The translations under genes and the position numbers were made by a program. A DNA stretch of 64,000 bases from an uncultured Campylobacter sp. (GTDB taxonomy: Bacteria; Campylobacterota; Campylobacteria; Campylobacterales; Campylobacteraceae). The DNA is taken from contig NZ_CAUQKJ010000001.1 in the NCBI RefSeq assembly GCF_963518785.1, positions 1 through 64,000 of the forward strand. Direction: 5' to 3'. The notes beneath the pieces are model-generated. The model did not search any database. It worked only from the letters and a program-made list of their open reading frames with translations, and was not told where the DNA came from. Positions 16,998 through 25,197 of the stretch are shown piece by piece (the stretch's first letter is position 1; each line of letters opens with the position of its first letter).

Positions 16998-17809
16998 GCT
17001 CGTTTATTTCCAATTTGCAGCATCACAAAACTTACTGCGATGATAGATAGCGCTAAAGCCACGCCCAAAAGGATCAACGCGTCGTAAGGCAGCACTATGG
17101 CAGTGCGTAGATCGCCGATACCCTTAAGCGTGGTCGAAAACACCTCCCAACCCGGAAGCGCAATGTAGAAGCAGGTCACGATCAGCGTGGCGATGAAGGA
17201 GTCTATTATCGCCATTCGGTAGAGCTTGCCGCTTTTTATCAGAAACGACGCGCCGAAAAGCTCCATGATCTCGATGCGCTCTTTGTGTTCGTAAACCCAG
17301 ATACGCATCTGGCGGTGAATTAACATCACGCCTAGAAGCACGATGAGAAACGCAAAGCCGTAAACGAGGCTTTTGATAAGCAGTAAAATTTTAAAAATTT
17401 CATCGTGGGTCTTTTTAAAAATTTCAACCCGCGTAAGCGAGCCGATAGATTTTAGATCCTGCTCGATCTTGGCAAGCTGCGCGGCGTCGGGGAAGCTTTC
17501 AAGCTTGACGCTATAAAATTTAGGCAAATTTTTACTAAGCTCGGCAAAGGCGTTTTGTGAAATTTTACCCTTCAGGCGCTCGGTGATGCCCGCGGTCGAA
17601 ATTTCGCTAATCGAGCTGATTTTCGGTACCGCTTTTTGCGCGTCTTGCAGGCTGAGCGAGGTTTTGGAGACTAGCACGATGTTGTATTCGTTTTGGATCG
17701 AGCGCTCGTAGCTTTTGGTTAGGTTGCTCATAAAAATTCCAAACTGCACGGAAAAAAGCAGCGCGACGAGCGAAAAGATCACGCCGAAATGGGTTTTAAT
17801 CGATTTCAT
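16994..17809 (-). CDS. ftsX: Cell division permease FtsX
   Basis: The 271-residue protein has an N-terminal helix, a periplasmic loop of about 110 residues, and three further helices, the FtsX topology. With FtsE it forms the ABC-type complex that relays division signals to periplasmic activators of cell-wall amidases. It overlaps ftsE by 14 bp upstream and the envC-like gene by 4 bp downstream, so the three are one translationally coupled unit. Sequence conservation is low, as is usual for FtsX, and the assignment leans on topology and context. Confidence 0.85.
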   Translation of the reverse strand: MKSIKTHFGVIFSLVALLFSVQFGIFMSNLTKSYERSIQNEYNIVLVSKTSLSLQDAQKAVPKISSISEISTAGITERLKGKISQNAFAELSKNLPKFYSVKLESFPDAAQLAKIEQDLKSIGSLTRVEIFKKTHDEIFKILLLIKSLVYGFAFLIVLLGVMLIHRQMRIWVYEHKERIEIMELFGASFLIKSGKLYRMAIIDSFIATLIVTCFYIALPGWEVFSTTLKGIGDLRTAIVLPYDALILLGVALALSIIAVSFVMLQIGNKRA

Positions 17810-18485
17810 TTACTTTAGCGTCCTTAATCTCAAAATGTCGGTGTCTAAAACGCAGCGTGGCGGGCATTTTGTGCGTCACGATGACGACGCAGGCGTTCCA
17901 CGACTCGCACGCCGAGCGCAGCAAATTCCAAATAATGGCGCTGGAGTAGTCGTCCAAATTTCCCGTAGGCTCGTCGCATAGCAGCAGGCGCGGATTATGC
18001 GCCATCGCACGCGCCAAAGCCACGCGCTGCTGCTCGCCGCCGCTAAGCTCGAGCGGATATTTGCCCATCTTATGCCCGAGCTCGACGTGGCGCAGTAGCT
18101 TTTTGGCTTGGTCTTGGCAGACCTGCTGATTGTAGCCCATTATCATTAACGGAAGCATTATGTTGCGCTCGATCGTCCATTCGTTGATTAGGCGGTAGTT
18201 TTGAAAGATAATGCCGATGCGCTGGCGCAGGGTGCGTAGATCGGAGTTCGTGATACCCTTTAGATCGCACAGGCAGACGTTCAGCTCGCCGCCGATGATG
18301 TCGATGCCGCCGTAGAAGGACTTAAGCAGCGTGGATTTGCCGCTACCGCTCTTGCCCGTGATGATGACGAAATCCTTCGCGCCGATGCCGAAACTCGCGT
18401 CTTGGATGACCGCGCCCGCCTTTTCGTAGCCCAGCGTGAGGCCCGCTGCGGTGATGATGTTGTAATCGTCCGTTATCTCTGCCAT
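17796..18485 (-). CDS. ftsE: Cell division ATP-binding protein FtsE
   Basis: The ABC ATPase has Walker A GKSGSGKST, the signature LSGGEQQRVALARA, Walker B LLLCDEPTGNLD and the switch histidine VTHK. I start it at the ATG at 18485 (MAEITDD), giving 229 residues, the usual size, with GGAG upstream. A longer open frame from 18593 would run back through trmB in another frame. The gene overlaps the trmB stop by 13 bp. It pairs with FtsX to drive the amidase-activating complex at the septum. Confidence 0.9.
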   Translation of the reverse strand: MAEITDDYNIITAAGLTLGYEKAGAVIQDASFGIGAKDFVIITGKSGSGKSTLLKSFYGGIDIIGGELNVCLCDLKGITNSDLRTLRQRIGIIFQNYRLINEWTIERNIMLPLMIMGYNQQVCQDQAKKLLRHVELGHKMGKYPLELSGGEQQRVALARAMAHNPRLLLCDEPTGNLDDYSSAIIWNLLRSACESWNACVVIVTHKMPATLRFRHRHFEIKDAKVNEID

Positions 18486-20593
18486 TGTGAAAATATCTCC
18501 GAAATTTTTTGATGTGCCGCGTGGTTTTCGCGCGTAGGAAGCGGGCGGCGGATGAAGTAGCGCGTGCCGCTTGCGTTTGCGCGGATAAAACACTGCTGCG
18601 GAAAGTCGAATGCCCCGAGCGAAAGCAGGATTAGCACGTCCTGCGGTTCTGCGGCGCCCGACTTACTTTGCCGTTCGTTTTGCGGCTCGGTGCAGCACGG
18701 CTTGCTTTGCTGTTTATCTTGCCGCTCGGCACGGTTTAATTTGCCTTGGTGTTCGGCTTGTAGCTCGTCATTGCTTGGCTCGCTTCGGCGCCCGACTTGC
18801 GACTTGATAGAGTTTGACTTATTTTGTAATTCTGCTTGCAGTTCGGCAGCGTGGTTTAGCTCGTTTTTTAGTTCGGCTTGCGGCTCATTTGTGCAAAGTA
18901 AGACGCTTGCTTTTTTTGGAATTTTCGTAACGTTTGCTTCGTTTGCGCGGATCACATTTGATGCGGCGCTTGCTTCCGCTGCACGGGTTGCCGTGAATGA
19001 GCCATCCAAATTCGGCACATTGTTTGCATCTATTACACCGATAGTTGCAGGTGCAGTACTTGCGCCTATCGCGTCGATAGCTGCAAGCACACCCTCCGTG
19101 CTGCTAGCGTTTAGCGCGTTTAGCGTGCTGCTTGTTGCGATCTGCTCGCAGGCTAAAGCGCGCTTTTCGCTCGGGGCGGGGCGGCTAAATTTAGCGCTCG
19201 TTGCAGCGCCTGTGCTTGTCGTGTTTCTTGCACTCGCTGCACCGCCGTCTGTTAAATTTACGCTCTTTGCGCTCAAGCGATTCTCGTTTAAATTTGCGCC
19301 GTCTTTTGCACCCTCTTCATCAGCGCGGTTTGTATTCAGTGTGCTGCTTGCTTTTTTTAGAATTTGCGTAACGTTCTCGCAAGCTGAAATTTTATCGCCC
19401 GCTGTCGTAGATGAAATTTTGCCGCCACTTGCTAAAATTTCATCCATGCTCGCGCGCTTGGTTAAATTTCCGTCGCGCGCCGCGTCTAAATTTATAGTCT
19501 CGTCGTTCATCGCTTCGCCCGTGCTGCCTAAATTTACGCCGCCTGCCGCGCAAGCGCTGCCCGCGTCCAAGCTTTTTTGCGCGTCAAAATAAAAAATTTC
19601 CTCAAAATGCACGAAAAAATCCTCGCCTTTGAAGGTGAAATTTTTAAAATTTCGTGCGATTGCCGCTGCGTCAAATTTTAAAAATTCCATCTCAAACCGC
19701 TGCGGTTCGCCCAGGCCCGCAGTTTTGTTCTCGTAGATCAGATCGTAGATGTCTTTGTCCATTTTGCGCCATCTATCCTCGTATTTGCTCGCTACGGCGG
19801 CGTCGCGGTTTTTGAAGTGCGAAATTTCGCCCGCTTTGCGCTGAACGTAGGGAGAGAGCTTTTGCATTGCGTAGAGGAAGTACTCCTCGCTGTCGGTGCG
19901 AAGCTCGAAGCGGCCGCCGCGCCCGAGCGTGCGTGCGATCTGCGAGGTGAACTCGTCGCTTATCACGCGGCGGTGCGGCGCGTCGTCCCACGGCACGGGG
20001 AAGTGCAAAAATACGCGCTGCAAGCAGCCTGCGGGAAGCAGGCTCAGCAAAACTCGCGCGTCGGTGGCTATGAGAGCGATGTTTTGCAGTCCTTCGCGGA
20101 TCGCTAGTTTTGCGACCTGTTCGATCGCGGGCTTGTAAATTTCAATGCCGATTAGCAGCGCGTATTGATTTGAGCGCGCTTGATGAAGCAGGTGTCTGCC
20201 CGAGCCGAAGCCGATCTCGATGAAAATTTTATTAAATTTAGAGCTTTTTACGAGGGATAAAATTTCATTCTCGTCCAAAATCAGCGGCGTTTTTTCGGTA
20301 AGCGAGCTGTCTTTGTAAGCAAACGCCTGCGAGATGATCCGTCCGCAGAAGCGCTCTTTAAAAATTTCAAGCGCTCGCTGCAGATGACCGATCTTGGCGG
20401 GCTTAGTGATCTTTTCGCCCTTTACTATCACTTTGCCGCCGCCGGGCTTTAAGGTGATAAAAAACTCGCTATCAAAGCTTTTGGTTCGCACGAGCGTCAG
20501 ATTTCTGCCGCGCGCCGTTTCTAAAAATTCGGTCTCGCCGAGCTTAATCGGCAGCGGCGGCAGGCTCACACTTTGGGTTATGAAATTTGGCAA
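18473..20593 (-). CDS. trmB: tRNA (guanine-N7)-methyltransferase TrmB with a large low-complexity insertion
   Basis: Residues about 1-335 match campylobacterial TrmB, with the SAM motif FIEIGFGSGRHLLHQA and the FPVPWDDAPHRR block that contacts tRNA. The enzyme makes 7-methylguanosine at position 46 of tRNAs. The last 55 residues (from DVLILLSLGAFDFPQQ) also look like conserved protein. Between them, about residues 340-648 are low-complexity (Ala, Asn, Thr, Ser, then Gln/Glu/Ser/Lys) and have no counterpart in the roughly 390-residue family. The start is a TTG (MPNFITQSV); the flpA-like stop lies just upstream and the ribosome site is weak. The order trmB-ftsE-ftsX-envC matches C. jejuni. Confidence 0.88.
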   Translation of the reverse strand: MPNFITQSVSLPPLPIKLGETEFLETARGRNLTLVRTKSFDSEFFITLKPGGGKVIVKGEKITKPAKIGHLQRALEIFKERFCGRIISQAFAYKDSSLTEKTPLILDENEILSLVKSSKFNKIFIEIGFGSGRHLLHQARSNQYALLIGIEIYKPAIEQVAKLAIREGLQNIALIATDARVLLSLLPAGCLQRVFLHFPVPWDDAPHRRVISDEFTSQIARTLGRGGRFELRTDSEEYFLYAMQKLSPYVQRKAGEISHFKNRDAAVASKYEDRWRKMDKDIYDLIYENKTAGLGEPQRFEMEFLKFDAAAIARNFKNFTFKGEDFFVHFEEIFYFDAQKSLDAGSACAAGGVNLGSTGEAMNDETINLDAARDGNLTKRASMDEILASGGKISSTTAGDKISACENVTQILKKASSTLNTNRADEEGAKDGANLNENRLSAKSVNLTDGGAASARNTTSTGAATSAKFSRPAPSEKRALACEQIATSSTLNALNASSTEGVLAAIDAIGASTAPATIGVIDANNVPNLDGSFTATRAAEASAASNVIRANEANVTKIPKKASVLLCTNEPQAELKNELNHAAELQAELQNKSNSIKSQVGRRSEPSNDELQAEHQGKLNRAERQDKQQSKPCCTEPQNERQSKSGAAEPQDVLILLSLGAFDFPQQCFIRANASGTRYFIRRPLPTRENHAAHQKISEIFSQWQR
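18640..19575. repeat. Low-complexity DNA insertion in trmB
   Basis: The insertion has two textures. From about 18640 to 18880 it is built of degenerate GCTTG/CTCGGC-type words that translate as Gln-Ser-Lys and Glu-Pro-Gln. From about 18900 to 19575 RAATTY words recur (roughly a dozen), giving Asn-Leu and Lys-Ile-Ser segments. The long opposite-strand open frame here (18564-19592) is a by-product of this composition. Confidence 0.7.
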
Positions 20594-20596
20594 ACT

Positions 20597-21262
20597 TTAT
20601 TCTGCCTGCGCTGCGGCAATGACTGCACTAGGCTTGGACAGCTCTCCGTTTTCGGTTTTGACGGTGATGCGGTATTCATATCCTTCGCCATAATCGATAT
20701 TGTCGATATATTCGGCGCTAAGTCTGCCGCGAACCTCTTTAATCGTGCTCCACGACTCGCCTCCCTTAGGACGGCGCTCGATTAGATAGGAGCTTACGCG
20801 AAGATCCGGATGCGGGCGCCAGATGATCTTAACGCGGCCCGGAAGCCCGTAGATAGCCTGCGCAAACGGCACGGACTCTAGCATCTTCGCGGTACTTGCG
20901 ATAGCGACTGGAGATGGAGCCGAAACGCCCTTGGCGCCGTATGTGCGCACCGTGTATTTATACGAAGTGCCCGGCTGCAGCCTCGTATCTACGTAGTGGG
21001 TGGAGTATGGATCTGCGATGGTGGCGATCTTTTTGGCTTCGCCGCCGCTTGCGGGCGCTCGGTAAACGACAAAGCCCAGCACGGCGGTATTGCTGTCGTA
21101 TCTAGGCCACTCAAGTCCGATCTCATTGTCGCTCGTGATCGTCCTAATGCCCTCTACGCGCGGAAGGCTCTCGTCGCTTGCGCTAGGCGCGCTAGACGTA
21201 GCGCAGCCAGCCGCTAGTATCGCTAAAGTAGCGCTCAACGTTAGTCGGTAAAATTTTTTCAT
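20597..21262 (-). CDS. Fibronectin type III lipoprotein, FlpA-like
   Basis: A lipoprotein signal (LAILAAGC, lipid cysteine near residue 19) is followed by about two fibronectin type III domains, visible in EIGLEWPRYDSNTAVLGFVVYRAP and PGRVKIIWRPHPDLRVSSYLIERR. In C. jejuni the gene in this position (Cj1279c) is FlpA, a fibronectin-binding adhesin of about 400 residues with three such domains. This one has about 221 residues, so one domain is missing. The ATG at 21262 has AAAGG at better spacing than the ATG at 21271. It overlaps the 3' end of the rluD-like gene by about 70 bp. Whether it binds fibronectin is not known. Confidence 0.82.
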   Translation of the reverse strand: MKKFYRLTLSATLAILAAGCATSSAPSASDESLPRVEGIRTITSDNEIGLEWPRYDSNTAVLGFVVYRAPASGGEAKKIATIADPYSTHYVDTRLQPGTSYKYTVRTYGAKGVSAPSPVAIASTAKMLESVPFAQAIYGLPGRVKIIWRPHPDLRVSSYLIERRPKGGESWSTIKEVRGRLSAEYIDNIDYGEGYEYRITVKTENGELSKPSAVIAAAQAE

Positions 21263-22895
21263 AAATTTCATCCTTTACCTTTTGATTTGTCGTAAAATTT
21301 AGAAATTCGCTCGGCAAGCCCGCGCAAATTTTCACCTCTTTGCCGCTTCGCGGATGGATGAAATAGAGCAAATAGGCATGGAGCAAAATCCTGCTAATTT
21401 TAGCGTTTTCGCTCTTAAATCCGTATAAATGATCGCCCAAAATGTGCCGATTTATCGAGCTTAAATGCACGCGGATCTGATGCGTGCGACCCGTGAAGAG
21501 CTTCGCCGCGACGAGATTGAAGTTCTTTAGACTTATCGGTGGCAGAATTTGGTTTTGAGCGGGATTTTTAAAATTTAAAGCTTTATTCTCGGCGAGACGG
21601 GCGGTCTGAGTTTGATCCGCGCTCATTTTGGCGGTTAAAATTTTATCTGTGCTATCCGCGCGGCTGCTTGGAATTTTATCTGCGCTTTGGATTGAAATTT
21701 TATCCGCACTCCGCATGCAATTATTTGAAATTTCATCCGCGTTATCCGTGCCTGCGTAGTCGTCTAAAATTTCATCCATGCCCGCGTAGTCGTTTAAAAT
21801 TTCATCCATGCCCGCGTAGTCGTTTAAAATTTCATCCATGCCCGCGTTCTTGCTCGCACTCACGTTGGTAGTCGAAATTTTATCTGCGCCCGCAGTTGGG
21901 TCTGCATTTAAAATTTCATTCCCGCGCGCGCTTGTGTTGGTCGCTAAAATTTTACTCGTATCTGCACCACTGCTAGCGCTTAAAATTTTATCCTTGCTTG
22001 TGGACACGGCTAAAATTTTACCAGCGCCTGTAGTCGCGTCTGAAATTTTATCGGTAGCCGAAATTTTATCCGTAGCGTCGCCCAAAATTTTCTCTTCAGT
22101 AGAAATTCTACTTGCGCCTGCGTTCGCAGCCAAAATTTTATCGGCGGCTGAAATTTTATCCGCCCCCGCGCTCTTGTCGGTAGCTGTACCGTCGTCCACG
22201 CCTAAAATTTCATCGCACCTCTGGGCGGAGTTTTGAAGCTCCGTTAGTTCTGCGCCGCTTAAAATTTCATAAAACGCGCTCTTTGCGCTGCGTCCGCCGG
22301 GCACTATCCCCATTTTTAGACGGTTTGCAGGGTTGCGAGCGATCGGGCGCTCGATCACGCAGGGCTCTTTCAGCGGCAGGTCGATGAGCGCGAGGTATAT
22401 CCGCCCCATGCTCTTGTCGCTTAGCTGCGCCGAGAGCGCGGCGTGCGCGGCGTTGTTTTTGGCGACGAGCAGGGCGCCGCTGGTGAGTTTATCCAGGCGG
22501 TGCACGATGCCCGCGCGAAGCTCGCCGCCGAGCGTGGAGAGCAGATAGCCGCGAGATTTGAGCCAGTCCACGAGCGTGGGCTCTTTGACGCTTGCGGCGG
22601 GGTGGACGGTAAGGCCCGCGGGCTTATTTACCACGAGCAGATCATCGTCCTCGTATAAAATTTCAATGTCGAAATCTAGCCTCTCTGCGCTTGTTTGCTG
22701 CGGCGCGGGCGCGGGGTAGTCGATGTGCACGAGTTCGCCCGCGGATAGCTTGTAGCCGGGTTTAGTCTGCACGGCTCCGTCCACTCTGACCGCTTCGGAT
22801 TTGATTAAATTTGATATTTGATTGCGCGAAATTTCAAGCTGCGAGCTTAAAAAAACGTCGAGCCTTTCGCTGCATTGTGCTATTAGATTATCCAA
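21192..22895 (-). CDS. RluA-family 23S rRNA pseudouridine synthase with a large low-complexity insertion
   Basis: The N-terminus is an S4 RNA-binding domain (RLDVFLSSQLEISRNQISNLI), followed by the synthase with the catalytic aspartate in HRLDKLTSGALLVAKN (near residue 133) and the late motif LFTGRTHQIRVHL. These are signatures of RluD-type enzymes, which make pseudouridines in 23S rRNA. About residues 220-450 are inserted within the catalytic domain. They are built from short Asp-Lys-Ile-Leu/Ser and Asp-Glu-Ile-Leu units, including three tandem AGMDEILNDY-type repeats. Without the insertion the protein would have the usual length of about 330. The insertion sits before the strand leading to the RTHQIR motif, likely a surface loop. 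The open frame is intact throughout, so the enzyme is probably functional. Confidence 0.88.
   Translation of the reverse strand: MDNLIAQCSERLDVFLSSQLEISRNQISNLIKSEAVRVDGAVQTKPGYKLSAGELVHIDYPAPAPQQTSAERLDFDIEILYEDDDLLVVNKPAGLTVHPAASVKEPTLVDWLKSRGYLLSTLGGELRAGIVHRLDKLTSGALLVAKNNAAHAALSAQLSDKSMGRIYLALIDLPLKEPCVIERPIARNPANRLKMGIVPGGRSAKSAFYEILSGAELTELQNSAQRCDEILGVDDGTATDKSAGADKISAADKILAANAGASRISTEEKILGDATDKISATDKISDATTGAGKILAVSTSKDKILSASSGADTSKILATNTSARGNEILNADPTAGADKISTTNVSASKNAGMDEILNDYAGMDEILNDYAGMDEILDDYAGTDNADEISNNCMRSADKISIQSADKIPSSRADSTDKILTAKMSADQTQTARLAENKALNFKNPAQNQILPPISLKNFNLVAAKLFTGRTHQIRVHLSSINRHILGDHLYGFKSENAKISRILLHAYLLYFIHPRSGKEVKICAGLPSEFLNFTTNQKVKDEIYEKILPTNVERYFSDTSGWLRYV
21540..22268. 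repeat. RAATTY array inside the rluD-like gene
   Basis: I count about 22 RAATTY hexamers in about 730 bp, most as AAATTT. Nearly all lie in the same codon phase, so they read Lys/Glu-Ile-Leu/Ser on the minus strand. Motif-to-motif distances that I checked are multiples of three, as expected of growth that must keep the frame. The words between motifs vary, which argues against a simple recent tandem expansion. Confidence 0.85.
21751..21840. repeat. Three 30-bp tandem repeats within rluD
   Basis: Three consecutive 30-bp units each contain one AAATTT and encode a ten-residue unit of AGMDEILNDY type. Copies two and three are identical and the first differs at two bases. This shows directly that the insertion can grow by in-frame duplication of a motif-bearing unit. 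Confidence 0.9.
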
Positions 22896-22947
22896 ATTTA
22901 TACCTTTTTTGGCTATTCTTACGTCAAAATTTTAATAGGATTAAGCG

Positions 22948-24054
22948 TTGTTTAAAATTGACAAAAAGATTTTAGCATATTTTGATTTCATTCAACCTTT
23001 TTTAATCGTGCCGATAGTGGTTTTTTCATACGTTTTAATAAGCGAGGCAAACGACGTGCTATCCTCAAAGCAAGTCGTTTATTTCGGCGTAGGATTTGCC
23101 GTTTTTACGCTGTTTTTTCTCTTTCCGATACGCAAATTTTTATATCTGATCCCGATATTTTATTGGACCAACATCATATTGCTGCTTAGCGTCGATTTTT
23201 TCGGTGTTAGCAAGCTAGGAGCGAGGCGCTGGCTGGAGATCCCTTTCGTGCATTTTACGCTGCAGCCCAGCGAGGTGATGAAACCCGCATTTATCCTGAT
23301 GCTGATGTATCTGATACACAAAAATCCGCCGCCGAAAAACGGCTACGGGCTGAAGGATTTTTTGCGCCTTAGCTTCTACATACTTCTGCCTTTTGTTCTG
23401 ATCGCTAAAGAGCCCGATCTAGGCACCGCCGCGATACTTTTTTTGACGGGATTTGCGATCCTTTTCATCATCGGCGTGGATAAAAAAATTTGGCTCACGC
23501 TCATCATCGTTTTTGTGGCCAGCTCGCCGATTTTGTACGAAAACATGCACGATTATCAAAAAAAGCGCATCGCCGATTTCATCAGCGAGGAGCCCAATTA
23601 CCAGGTCAAGCAGGCGATCATTGCTATCGGAAACGGCGGCATCTACGGCAAGGATAGAGACGAAGCGACGCAGACGCACTTTAAATTTCTACCGATTGCG
23701 ACGAGCGATTTTATCTTCGCTTATACGATCGAGCGCTTCGGCTTCGTGGGGGCTGCCGCGCTGATCGCGCTGTATGCGCTGCTGATACTGCATCTGCTGA
23801 GCCTGAACTACAACTTTAAAAACGATTATCTGATACGGGTCTTTACGAGCGCGCTTGCCTCGCTCATCTTTATCTACGCGGGCGTCAATATCTCGATGGT
23901 AGTGGGTTTCGCGCCCGTCGTGGGCGTGCCGCTGCCGTTTTTCAGCTACGGCGGTAGTAGCTTCATCACCTTTATGATCCTCTTTGGAATTTTACAAAAT
24001 TTGCTGACGTTTAGGATGAAGGATAACTACAAAACCTACAAGATCAGGATGTAA
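22948..24054 (+). CDS. rodA: Rod-shape SEDS glycosyltransferase RodA (MrdB)
   Basis: The 368-residue protein has about ten membrane helices and the SEDS signatures PSEVMKPAFIL, the EPDLGTA block, the conserved loop IGNGGIYGKDRDEATQTHFKFLPIATSDFIF, and PLPFFSYGGSS near the end. RodA polymerises lipid II into glycan strands for side-wall growth with a class B penicillin-binding protein. The start is a TTG at 22948 with AGGA seven bases upstream. It is read divergently from the rluD-like gene, as I recall for Cj1282 in C. jejuni. It is the RodA rather than the FtsW type judging by length and context. Confidence 0.9.
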   Translation: MFKIDKKILAYFDFIQPFLIVPIVVFSYVLISEANDVLSSKQVVYFGVGFAVFTLFFLFPIRKFLYLIPIFYWTNIILLLSVDFFGVSKLGARRWLEIPFVHFTLQPSEVMKPAFILMLMYLIHKNPPPKNGYGLKDFLRLSFYILLPFVLIAKEPDLGTAAILFLTGFAILFIIGVDKKIWLTLIIVFVASSPILYENMHDYQKKRIADFISEEPNYQVKQAIIAIGNGGIYGKDRDEATQTHFKFLPIATSDFIFAYTIERFGFVGAAALIALYALLILHLLSLNYNFKNDYLIRVFTSALASLIFIYAGVNISMVVGFAPVVGVPLPFFSYGGSSFITFMILFGILQNLLTFRMKDNYKTYKIRM

Positions 24055-24154
24055 ATTTGGCGTTCGCGGATAAATTTTGAAATTCTACAAAATCGCGCGA
24101 GGTTTATTTTGAGCTTCTAGCGGTAAATTTGAAGTAGGTGATAAATTTAGCTCG

Positions 24155-24481
24155 CTACAAAATCACGCCGATTCCGAGCGTAAATACCACCGCAAAAAGG
24201 GCGTATGTAAAGGCAAATTCCAAAGTTTGCGAATTAAAAAATCCGTAGTACAAAACGCTCGTGAAAAACCCGCCCACGAAGGCTACGGCAAAGATCCCGA
24301 TCCGCGTCGCGACGGGCTTTGCACCGCAAAATTTGTATAGATAAAAAACCCCGCAGAAGCTGATCGCAAACCAGATCATCGCAGGCACCGGCCCGCTTAT
24401 GCCTATCATGCCGAAAAGATTGGCTAAATTTAAAAGCAGTAAAAATATCACCGCAAGCGCGATCAGCGCGGATTTGATCAT
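24155..24481 (-). CDS. Small four-helix membrane protein
   Basis: This 108-residue protein is nearly all membrane, with four hydrophobic helices, and I do not recognise it. Its ATG overlaps the stop of the upstream gene (24478-25197) by 4 bp, so the two are coupled and likely act together. There are no charged motifs that suggest catalysis. Confidence 0.65.
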   Translation of the reverse strand: MIKSALIALAVIFLLLLNLANLFGMIGISGPVPAMIWFAISFCGVFYLYKFCGAKPVATRIGIFAVAFVGGFFTSVLYYGFFNSQTLEFAFTYALFAVVFTLGIGVIL

Positions 24482-25197
24482 CTATCGCGCCTTGCGTCGG
24501 GTGCGGAATTTTCACTGCCTTGATTGAAATTTTGCGCGGAATTTTCGCCCGTGCTGCCTTCGCCCGCGCTACCGTTTGAAATTTTAAAATTTCCGTCGGA
24601 ATTTTCATCGGCGCGATGCGCAGAATTTTCATCGGCGCCGCTCGCGAAATTTTCACCAAGGTCGCCACTAGAGTTTAAAATTTCATCCTCGTTTTGAGAA
24701 TTTGAAATTTCGCCGCCGCTTTTAAAGCTTAAAATTTCATCCGTCGCGGCGCTTTTATTTTGCGGCTTCTGCGCATCTTTTGCGCCGCCGAAGTCCCCGT
24801 CTTTTAAATTTGCGCTCTCATCTAAATTTTTAGAGCCTTTGTCCGCAGAATTTTTATAAATTTTATTTGAAAATCTTTTGTGCCTGATCTGCAGATAAAA
24901 GACGAAGGCGACGAACGCCACCGCCGTGATCGCGATGTAATAGCGGTTTTCAAAGAGCAGTACGCCCTCTACCAGCCCCGAAAATAGCGCCAGTAGCGAG
25001 GCAGTAAGAAACGGAAAGCGCACTACATCCTTTTCGCCGATCGCTAAGGCGATGAGCGCGACGCCGAAGATCGTGGCGTTTAGCAGCGCGCCTAGGATTT
25101 TGATTTCGGCGAAAAGGCTCGGATTTACGCGCGAAGTGACGTAGAGCGCGAGCGCAACGGCTGCGAAGAGCAGGATCAAAAATACGATTTTTTTCAT
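24478..25197 (-). CDS. Membrane protein with a low-complexity Asn/Ser/Glu tail
   Basis: The start is set at the ATG at 25197 (MKKIVFLILLF), which follows AAGGT; the longer open frame reaching 25392 has no site. Residues 1-105 contain four or five hydrophobic helices. From about residue 110 to 239 the protein is a low-complexity tail of Glu-Asn-Ser, Asp-Glu-Ile and Asn-Phe units whose DNA holds about 16 RAATTY words in some 390 bp. No family was recognised. It is translationally coupled to the small membrane protein that follows. Confidence 0.68.
   Translation of the reverse strand: MKKIVFLILLFAAVALALYVTSRVNPSLFAEIKILGALLNATIFGVALIALAIGEKDVVRFPFLTASLLALFSGLVEGVLLFENRYYIAITAVAFVAFVFYLQIRHKRFSNKIYKNSADKGSKNLDESANLKDGDFGGAKDAQKPQNKSAATDEILSFKSGGEISNSQNEDEILNSSGDLGENFASGADENSAHRADENSDGNFKISNGSAGEGSTGENSAQNFNQGSENSAPDARRDR
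24490..24875. repeat. RAATTY array in the 3' part of the membrane-protein gene
   Basis: About 16 RAATTY words occur in about 390 bp (GAATTT and AAATTT forms). Here the motif appears in two codon phases, giving both Glu-Asn-Ser and Glu-Ile-Leu/Ser in the same tail. Confidence 0.8.

Noticed and set aside
18564..19592. A 342-codon open frame on the plus strand opposite trmB
   Set aside because: It lies wholly over the low-complexity insertion of trmB, where stop codons are rare on both strands. It has no domain and no start signal, and reads as hydrophobic Ser/Ala/Phe repeats.
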